Source of the DNA: Magicicada septendecula
Taxonomy: Eukaryota; Arthropoda; Insecta; Hemiptera; Cicadidae
DNA length: 64,000 nucleotides
Assembly: GCA_034769895.1 (NCBI GenBank)
Contig: CM068372.1
Coordinates: forward strand, 376,837,410-376,901,409
Direction of reading: 5' to 3'
Within the stretch, counting starts at the first letter, position 1, and each line of letters begins with the position of its first letter. The notes beneath the pieces were generated by a model. That model was not told the origin of the DNA. It made no database searches and saw only the letters and a program-made list of their open reading frames with translations. Made by a program: the position numbers and the translations under genes. This document shows, piece by piece, positions 55,735 to 64,000 of the stretch.

Positions 55735-56735
55735 AATTAAGTACTTCACTCTTGTTACAACAAAAAATGATTCAGGTAAACTACCCCTTTCCCTTAACCG
55801 ATCTTCACCAAAATCAATAGGCCTTCAGTTCTTTACAATTCAGGAATGTTTGCAACAACAATTTTATTTGATTCTATTTGAATTTACGGCAGTTATCATT
55901 CGTCATAGAAAAAATTACCCTTGTTAAAACATAAAACGTTGCAGGTAAACTACCACTTTCTCTTAACCGATCTTCACCAAAATCAACAGACCTTGAGTAC
56001 TTAAAACTTCAGGAAAGTATGCAAAAATTATTTGATTCTCTTTGAATATGCGGCAATTATCATTTGTCATAAAAATAAAATTACCCTTTTAAAACATAAA
56101 ACGTTGCTGGTAAACTACCCTTTTCTCTTAACTGATCTTCACCAAAATCGACACATCTTGAGTACTCTATAATTCAGGAAGGTGTGCAAAAAATATTTGA
56201 TTCTGTTTGAATTTACGGCAGTTATCGTTCGTCATAGAAAATCTTACCCTTGTTAAAACATAAAACGTTGCTAGTAAACTACCCCTTTCCCTTAACCGAT
56301 CTTCACCGAAAACAATAAGTCTTGAGAACTCTATAATTCAGGGCTGTGTGTGAAATATTATTTGATTCTGTTTGAAGTTGCGGCTGTTATCGTTTGCCAT
56401 AGAAAAAATTACCCTTGTTAAAACATAAAACGTTGCAGCTAAACTACCCCTTTCCCTTAACCGATGTTCACAAAAAAAAAAATAGGTCTTGAGTACTCTA
56501 CAATTCACGCCTGTATGCAAAGAATTATTAGATTCTGTTTGAATTTGCGGATGTTATCGTTTGCCGTAGAAAAAAATCTACAGACACACAGATAGATAGA
56601 CAGATAGACAGACAGACACTTTTCGAAAAATGACTTTTTTCATGTTTTGAGGGTAGTACAATCAGAATTTGCAGTTATCTCGAACACGATTTTTTTTGCC
56701 ATCACCATACTTCCATTTCCTTATGGAACATGGAA
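55735..56735. mobile_element. TIR element with 164-bp tandem repeats, copy B (left end missing)
   Basis: Monomers start at 55775, 55944, 56109, 56273 and 56438 (spacing 164-169). The right end has a (GATA)n/CAGA stretch, CATGTTTTGAGGGTAGTAC and CCATACTTCCATTTCC at 56735. Confidence 0.8.
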
Positions 56736-56764
56736 GTAAAAATTGGCACGGTGTCCGTCATTTC

Positions 56765-56850
56765 ACCACAGTACTGAGGTGTCAGTCTGTCCCAGTGGTG
56801 GGGCCGAACGTCTGTTTTGAATACAAGCAGTAGATCACGGCCTAACGGTC
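56765..56850 (+). repeat. Degraded Penelope-like terminal repeat
   Basis: CCACAGTACTGAGG, then GGGGCCGAACGTCTG (core GAAAC reduced to GAAC) and GATCACGGCCTAACGGTCGC. Third member of the 538/55409 family, with a broken hammerhead. Confidence 0.5.
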
Positions 56851-57068
56851 GCGGCAAATAAAAAATTCCAACAATACAAAGTACAACAAATTTTAAAATA
56901 CGAACCTAAGTAGAAAATGAAAGTGTGAAGACGTACACGCAAATTGATGGGTTCCAGTAAAAGGCGAGAATAGGTCTCTCACCTTTCTACAGGGCCCACA
57001 CAACAGCAAAGAGACCATATCAAAACCTGATATAGAGGAACAGGAAGAGGAGGAGTAGAATAAAGGGA

Positions 57069-57168
57069 AGAAGAAGAAGAAGAAGAAGAAGAAGAAGAAG
57101 AAGAAGAAGAAGAAGAAGAAGAAGAAGAAGAAGAAGAAGAAGAAGAAGAAGAAGAAGAAGAAGAAGAA
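57069..57168. repeat. (GAA)n microsatellite
   Basis: About 33 GAA units. No retrotransposon ORF was recognised next to it. Confidence 0.96.
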
Positions 57169-57174
57169 GGTGCT

Positions 57175-57730
57175 AATATTTTTGCGAATACAGAGACAAA
57201 GAGGACGTGAAAGAGAGGTGGAGAGGCGAAGAAGGGACTAATGAAATACGCGTGCACGAATGAAACACCGAGATAAGTGCAGATTGTTATCTGCAAAGGG
57301 GGAGAGAGTCCGGTCACATTATGCTATCAATAATACATGAAGCTGTCGCTGAACATCAAAGAATCATCACATACAGTTAACTCGAGTGTAACCGATATAA
57401 ACAGTGCATATTGCGGGGGGGGGGCGAAGACGACGACGACGCCATGTTGGTGCGGTGTTCAGAAACGTTTGAAGTTGGCGCCCCGACACTAACTGACTTA
57501 GTTATGGTGTGGAGGGGGATGGGAGGGGACGGCTGTAATTGTAGCTACAGTGTCTACCTTTTCCACTTAATCGTGTTAAATTCCGCCAGGAGAGGAGAGA
57601 GTGAGTGAATTTGGTTGTCCATATAACGCGAATTTGCACACATCAAACACCCCCTATATTTGTTGTACTGTATAACATACAATCTGAAAACATCCCTAAC
57701 TAACCAAAACGAAATTAAATTATTGTACAA
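57175..57730. other. Unassigned DNA
   Basis: G9 run at 57415-57424. No gene recognised. Confidence 0.3.
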
Positions 57731-57732
57731 CT

Positions 57733-57752
57733 GCTGCTGCTACTGCTGCTAT

Positions 57753-57805
<53 letters not shown>

Positions 57806-57835
57806 TTACTACTACTACTACTACTACTACTACTA
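57733..57835. repeat. (CTA)n microsatellite with CTG start
   Basis: Starts with CTG units, then CTA/TTA units, directly upstream of an R1-clade 3' fragment. Confidence 0.95.
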
Positions 57836-57837
57836 CG

Positions 57838-58243
57838 CCAGAGTGTCTGTACTGACCGGGAGCTGGTGACTATGTCAGTCGTACACTCTTCGTCTGCGAC
57901 AAATGGGGACAACAAAGGAAATTGTTGCAAGAAGATAAAAGATCTTCCCGGATAACATCGTTGAAGCTATGCTTCGAGGGGAGGACACCTGGAACTGAGT
58001 GGCACGCTTCGCAAAAGAGATTCTTTTGTTTTGACAATACAATACAGAAGAATAACAAGTCAGATGTGATCCCTAGGCCTGAAAAAGAATAGGCCTAGCC
58101 CGAACAGTTTCAGGTTAGTGTCCTAGAGGAGTAAAGGGAGGTGGTTTTTAGTGGGTCGGGTATAATACTCAAACCCACAAACCACGGAAGTGTGGATCCT
58201 TCCGAACATTTGTACGTATAGTAAATTTTTTCCACCTGCCCTC
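57838..58243 (+). pseudogene. R1-clade ORF2 C-terminus and 3' UTR
   Basis: Frames read FVCDKWGQQRKLLQED, then DNIVEAMLRGEDTWN, a stop, VARFAKEIL. They parallel FECQRW and DNIIGVMLNSIENWD of the R1-clade protein at 10254-12443. The downstream GTGGTTTTTAGTGGGTCGGG and CCCACA correspond to the TTTTAGTGGGTGCG...CCCACA part of the other copy's 3' UTR. Frameshifted, 5' part missing. Ends TTTTTTCCACC before a second CTA tract. Confidence 0.7.
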
Positions 58244-58457
<214 letters not shown>

Positions 58458-58459
58458 AT

Positions 58460-60019
58460 GTATGCTAAAGTATTAACGCAAAGAGAGCGATAATATTCCC
58501 TATGGGAGCTGAAGGAACCGGGAGGTCGTCGCTGACCGAAGTGACACTGGGAGTCTATTGAGAACTGTGTGGGCAATTAAAAAATCCGTAATAAACTTTG
58601 AAATACAGCAAAGATGAAATGTAAACAATATAATATGAAATACCCGCAGTACGGTTTTGGCCGCAACAAAACATGACAAACTGTTACGACAGTCTCACTG
58701 ATCGTCGTATGGTACAGTGGAAAACAAAATAAAAACACCGATTAGGATAGTAAGTTACTTATCACCAGTTTTAATTAATCACAATTAACAGTTTGAAATC
58801 AACAAGCTACTCAACAAGATTATGCTCATACAATAATTCAAGTTAAATTTGTACACACGCAATAATAGTGCCAACTAATAGAGTCCCGCACAATAACCAC
58901 TTTTCACTAATAACCACTTGAACGCACTGTGTAATCGCCCGACGTAAACTGACATGCGTCCTTAACAACACTCGAAAATTCTAGAGGATACATAAGCTCG
59001 GCCTTGGCAGAGACACGCACGCGCCGGGCTAAGCGAGAAACGCGTAGAACAACGTTCTCCATAGTACCAGGATGTTCCGTACTGCGTAACAATACTTATG
59101 CGTCTGACATGACAAAACGTTTTTTCGGACGACTCTGTGAAACGTTGACGTTAGAAAATCGCTCGGAAAGTTAGTACTGTACTAAACAATAACAATAATC
59201 TTAAGAATAAGCTTATTTTCAAACATTCAAAGTCGCTTTTTGAAGCGACCAACGTTCACAGGAATATTTTCAACCGCGCCCAGACAAAACGAGACAAGCG
59301 AAAATTCACTTGTTCTCTCATTAAATAAAAAATCTTTTCCCTTAATTTATGAGTACTTTTTTCAATATTTCGAGGGGCCCCTTGGCTCCTTTTATTAAGA
59401 ATTATACTTTCCAGGAAGGATAAGAATGGTTTTCGACACACTTTCTTAAGTGCCAGTAAAAATATTTCTGTTCAGTGACCAGCGGGTTATGTTAGATACG
59501 ACGACTTCAGGGACTGTGCAATCACTGTTGGCAACTCGGTCATGCTAAAGTCGCTAAATGCCATCCAAAAAAGACTGAATTTTCAAGTAAAAATCTCCTG
59601 GATTTAAAAAATATAGCCTATTATGTAATATTTTGAACTGCATTATTTACGATTCATTATTATATTTTTTAAGATTTCTAGCATAAATTAATAAAACATA
59701 GTAATAGATAGTATAATTAATACATTAATAACTTTTCAACGTCCGCATCCATAATGATTTTATGGAACTCAGTATATAGCATACGCCACGTAATAGATAT
59801 TTTTCTAGTATGCTATTTTGACCCTAACGTATTACAAAAACAGAAATAGAGTTAGGAGACTTATATTTGAATCATATTCCTATTATAATTCCTACATATT
59901 ACACGGTATAGGCCTATAGAAACCTATAACAACTCCTCCTCTCGACAGGCTAAGAAAATTAATATTAATTTCACATATGCACAGAAATCTTGCACAGGGA
60001 TTCGAAATGTATAACTTAT

Positions 60020-60020
<1 letters not shown>
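58460..60020. other. Unassigned DNA
   Basis: Short hairpin GTCGCTTTTTGAAGCGAC near 59232. No coding or transposon motif recognised. Confidence 0.35.

Positions 60021-60023
<3 letters not shown>

Positions 60024-60088
<65 letters not shown>
60024..60088. repeat. (GA)n microsatellite
   Basis: About 32 GA units. Confidence 0.95.
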
Positions 60089-60091
<3 letters not shown>

Positions 60092-60299
60092 GAGAGACGT
60101 GAGTCAGCAAGCAATTACCAATGTGTTCTTTCTCTATTCTCCGTATACAATACAGATTAAGTGAGGGTAATTCTTTAGCTTTAATTCGTTAGCTTTACAA
60201 AAACTCAGCGCATTAAAGCAATCGTCACTAGTTTCTAAACTAGTATAGGCTATACTGATGTTTAATAGGATATATATATATATTTATATATATATATAA

Positions 60300-61115
60300 A
60301 ACATCGATTTATAGCGTCTGTCGTCGGTGTCCAATTTCCAGACTTTCTCTCCAATATTTTTTGTCCTGACACTGTTCTTCTGTCAGATTCCTCGCACTTA
60401 GAGCTTTCTGGATACTCTCTCCCCATGATCGTCTGGGTCTTCCCCTCTTCCTCTTCTCCGGGGGTAACCATTCCATTATCCTTTTTGGCAACCTTTCCCC
60501 TCCCATCCGTTTAACATGTCCAAACCAAATTAACTGTCTTCTTTCTATTTCGTCTACTACTGCAGGTTTCACATTCATCATTTCTCTAATCTGTTCATTT
60601 CTTATTCTCTCTCGCCTAGATACTCTTTAGTGCATCCATCTCTACAGCTAGTATTTTCCATTTGTCCGCTTCTGTCATTCTCCAACTCTCAGCACCATAC
60701 AACAGAGTACTCTTTACGATAGTATTGTATATCTGTACTTTCCTTCCTCTAGTTATCTGGTCATGCCACCATGTACTATTTAGCCTTTTCATAGCCCTCC
60801 GTCCCATGCCTACTCTCTCCTTTATTTCATCTGTATCTCTGCCATCCTGCTTTATCTGTACTCCTAAATACTTATATGCCTGGCACTTTCAATTTCTTCA
60901 TTATTTTCCAATTGCAAGTTGGTTTCAGTACCTCCCACGCATAAATACTTCGTCTTTTCTAGATTTATTGACACTCCCCAGCTCTTGTATTCGTCTTTGA
61001 TCTTCCGAGTCATATACTCCAAGTCCTCTTTGTCTTGTGCTACTAAGACCTGGTCATCCGCGAATTGTAATGTGAAAATATGGGTTCCATTTGATAGGAC
61101 ATTATGGGTCAAATT
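60300..61115 (-). pseudogene. Non-LTR retrotransposon RT fragment, motif C to C-terminus
   Basis: Minus strand from 61112: THIFTLQFADDQVLVAQDKE (motif C FADD), YKSWGVSINLEKTKYLCVGG, then after frame changes KRLNSTWWHDQITRGRKVQI, TLLYGAESWRMTEADKWK, and MMNVKPAVVDEIERRQLIWF, GERLPKRIMEWLPPEKRKRG, RPRRSWGESIQ. Four or more frameshifts or stops. Same family as 25322-25660. This is the most complete RT relic of that family here. Confidence 0.85.
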
Positions 61116-61119
61116 ATAA

Positions 61120-61555
61120 TTGTAGACACAATTAACGTTAAATTCAGGCCATAAAATTTGTATCTAATTTCGTTTAAGCGTGGTAAACCAAAAAATACCC
61201 CAGATGTTCGCCTAAATTTTGTCGACTGACCCCAAGAAGGTCGCTTTCCCTAAATATAAATTTTTGTCATCACTTGGCATCAGTTTCAGATGTGTTCCTA
61301 CCGTGAGGACAATGATAACTGGTGGTTTTTATGTGTGGCCGCGGGATTGATTATGTTAAGACAGACAGACAAGCTCTACAACAGGTGATGACATCTGTCT
61401 AGAAAGCAAAAAAAAAAAAAAACGGTTTCACACATTTTTTTGCGTTCACTATGAAATAAGTTACTGAGTTGTAAATATCACAAACCGACTTTCTGGATAC
61501 ATTGTGGGCTGAATAAACATTGCATGATTCCCATTGTAGACTAATGTCTGTAACT
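61120..61555. other. Unassigned DNA
   Basis: No recognisable feature. Confidence 0.3.
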
Positions 61556-61557
61556 AT

Positions 61558-62110
61558 TTTTACTTTCATGTTCCGTAAGGAAATGGAAGAATGGTGATCG
61601 CGAAAAAACCTCGTGTTCGAGACAAGCTCTTTGACAATGGCTTAAAAAGTCTAAACAGCTGGCAGAGTTAAATAAAATCTGTGAAACGTACCAAGTGTTT
61701 ATATACTTTTAAACAACTTTTGTATTAATATGTTTCACCAAGTGCCCAACGAGTCATCAATTAATATCGTGGTTCATATTAGTTTACTCACAGAAATCGT
61801 TTAAAGCTAGACATCAAAAATATGTTTCGTTCTCTATATTTCATTAAAAATAAAGTGAAAAAGCTAGAGGTACAACATGCAATAACTTCCCTTAAAACAT
61901 GAAGGAATGTCATTTTTCTTAAAGTGTCTGTGTGTCTATGTGTAGAATACTTACTATCGCGAACGATAAGTGTCGCTAATTCAAACAGAATCAAATAATT
62001 TTTGTATATGTACCGAGTTGTAGAGAACTCAAAGTCTATTGATTTTGGTGAAGATCGGTTAAGGGGGAGGGGTAGTTTACCTGCAACGTTTTACGTTTTA
62101 ACAAGAGTAA
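61558..62110. mobile_element. Rearranged copy of the 164-bp-repeat TIR element
   Basis: Left terminus TTCATGTTCCGTAAGGAAAT (~61565) breaks off at GTTCGAGA near 61622. About 285 bp of foreign sequence follow, then the element resumes at AAAACATGAAGGAATGTCA (61896) with one reverse-orientation monomer up to GGTAGTTTACCTGCAACG (~62080). Confidence 0.72.
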
Positions 62111-62114
62111 AGTA

Positions 62115-64000
62115 CGTAATTTTGGTAAATAAAGAACCCTGAAAAGAAGGGCATAATAATCCACTGTAGAAAGATAGTTGGAATATTTATAAATGAAAAG
62201 GGTAGTTAAAAGGAGACGGAGTAATTTTTTGTATTGATTTTAAAAATTTATTTGACCGAAAACTTAAAAATTTCAATAAAATATTACCAACTGATATCGT
62301 TGCATACTATGTAACCACGGATACGTAAACAAAATAATTTTTCGTTTTCAAAAATTCACAGAAAACAAACGCTGGGTGGTATTCGCTTTCTTTCGTGTTG
62401 TTTAAATAAAAGATAATTTAATAAAATTATTTCTTTATTTTTAAAATATGAACAATTAGGTACAATTCGTATTTTGATTATCTTTCTTAGCGTTTTTACT
62501 AAAAGCATGCTGATATATTTGGTTTCGTTCTGAGTGTAGGCTACATATTAAAAATAATTTTAAAATTAATTAGAACAGGGAAGTCATGTATGATTATCCA
62601 TACCGATTTTTTCCTTTCCAACTCATTAAGTGTGCGTAAAGTCAAAACTACCACAAAATCTTGAACCAATCACCAGTGTTTACACGAAGCGGTTTTGCTA
62701 CGGACAAGACGACTGTAACACCACAAATAATAATGTTAGCAGTGCTATGAGTGATTAATTATTTAGTTCAGCTGATATCACTAGATATTTTTCTATTTTA
62801 GTAAAATAGACTTACACAGGTTTCGCACTAGATACTCGCCTTTTTCTCGGCCCCTTGCATTTGCCTTCATCTGATTATACCTCTGTTTCTGAATGGCATC
62901 AAGCATACCAATCTTTCTTCTTTCCCAGTCCTCTTTTTCCTTCCATCTTTCCCTCTGCAGACAGTTTCAACGCAGTACATGCCCCAACCAAGATGTTTCT
63001 CTTTCTCTTTACTTTCAGCAGTTTTCTTTCCTCTCCGATTCTTGTCAATACTTAATCGTTTCTCAGCCTTTTTGTCGTTTCACTTTACTCATTTTTCGCC
63101 AAACACCCACATTTCAAAGTTCTCTGTGTACCGTTCTTCTTTCTTTCTTATGAACCGTGTTTCATTGTGTACAAAACTACAGTCCAAATAAAACATTTAT
63201 ATTCTTGGTTGTAGGTCTCTTATATAATCTACGACGCCTGGTGACGGTTGTAGGTCACTGGACTAGCAACCAACAACGTGTCAAGTGCAGAGTAACCAAC
63301 CATAAAATGCTCCGCGGAAGTTTCAGTGGTAGTTGTGTATGATATCGTCTGCATATTTTATAAATTCAAAAGAGAAGGATACAAGGGCACCCACAACACT
63401 ATTCCACAATTAATCGGGCCCGCACAAGGGTTAGGTTTCCTGTCTTAGTTAAGATTTTTTTCACATAAAGGCTTTGTATGGTTCTAACAAGATGTTGGGG
63501 GATGCCTTTGTTTGCCATTATTGGCCATAGGTGTGAAATAATGATTACCATTTTTTAGAGGGTGTAAGAATATTTGTTGCGTAGTTCAATTTTTTTATCC
63601 GTTTTTCATGCATCGTTTTCTCCATGCATATTACTTCTGGAGAGCAACAAGAGCAGACTGCAGGCTTCATTTTGGCTGCGGCTTCCTCTTTGTTCGCTGG
63701 ATGGTTATGTGGAGATTGTAACGGACATTTTTTTTTAGCTCAATACGCTGCTGTCCTACTGGAATAGTGTGTGCTCTTGCACTGCATTCACGCTGACGTA
63801 ACATATTGCAATTACAACACTGAAGATCCTATTATACGTAGAGTGCCTACGAGCACTTTGAGCTCACGATATTGTAATTTATAAAGTCGAAAAACTAATA
63901 TTCATGCACTTATTTAGCTTATATATTCAAATACATTTGGGTGTATTGATTTCGGGATATTGGATTCGGGGTTTTGAAATTCGGGATATTCACTTTCCGC
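62115..64000. other. Unassigned DNA
   Basis: 62116-62250 matches in reverse 55600-55735. The rest is AT-rich or, at 62850-63190, pyrimidine-rich. No gene supported. Confidence 0.35.

Larger units (their letters stand above)
55290..55735. other. Segment between two copies of the 164-bp-repeat element
   Basis: Holds a Penelope-type terminal repeat (55409-55560) and 55600-55735, which matches in reverse the segment 62116-62250 beside another copy of the element. Confidence 0.5.

Overview
This window looks like intergenic DNA from a large, repeat-rich animal genome, most likely an arthropod and probably an insect. The transposon families fit that: a Penelope-like element with GIY-YIG endonuclease, R1-clade, Jockey-like and RTE-like non-LTR retrotransposons, Tc1/mariner and pogo/Tigger relics, Helitrons, and long dinucleotide and trinucleotide microsatellites. 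The species assignment is inference. I see no host protein-coding gene, rRNA gene, tRNA gene or CRISPR array.

Only two long reading frames are intact. The first is a 676-codon Penelope-like reverse transcriptase/GIY-YIG protein on the minus strand (7679-9709), enclosed by a 168-bp inverted repeat with one mismatch. The second is a 5'-truncated R1-clade reverse transcriptase on the plus strand (10254-12443), with a poly(A) tail and an exact 14-bp target-site duplication. It is inserted inside a smaller terminal-inverted-repeat element (10094-12990). Nearly everything else recognisable is a broken transposon piece.

Layout. 0-7.5 kb: RTE-like fragments and a hammerhead-like motif. 7.5-13 kb: the intact Penelope element, then the nested R1 insertion. 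13-29 kb: non-LTR 3' ends running into GAA microsatellites, a Tigger remnant, a Penelope 3' end, a 380-bp palindrome with two hammerhead motifs, and very long AC tracts. 29-37 kb: a Mutator-like transposase end, a TIR element, two Helitrons and a Tc1/mariner element with ~350-bp inverted repeats. 37-50 kb: Jockey-like, RTE-like and other RT fragments, a mariner MITE and local duplications. 51-57 kb: a third Helitron, a mariner-type inverted-repeat element, and two copies of a TIR element filled with a 164-bp tandem repeat. 57-64 kb: microsatellites, an R1 3' end, one more RT fragment, another piece of the 164-bp element, and unassigned DNA.

The most interesting theme is hammerhead ribozymes. 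Nine or more sites on both strands match the core CUGANGA ... GAAA, and almost all have a very short, self-complementary helix III, as known for dimer-forming hammerheads of Penelope-like elements. In the intact element the stop codon of the protein lies inside the ribozyme core. Both it and the non-coding palindrome at 24.6-25.0 kb carry ribozymes in opposite orientation in their two arms. A second theme is microsatellites that start exactly at the 3' ends of retrotransposons, with unexpanded sister copies present in the same window.
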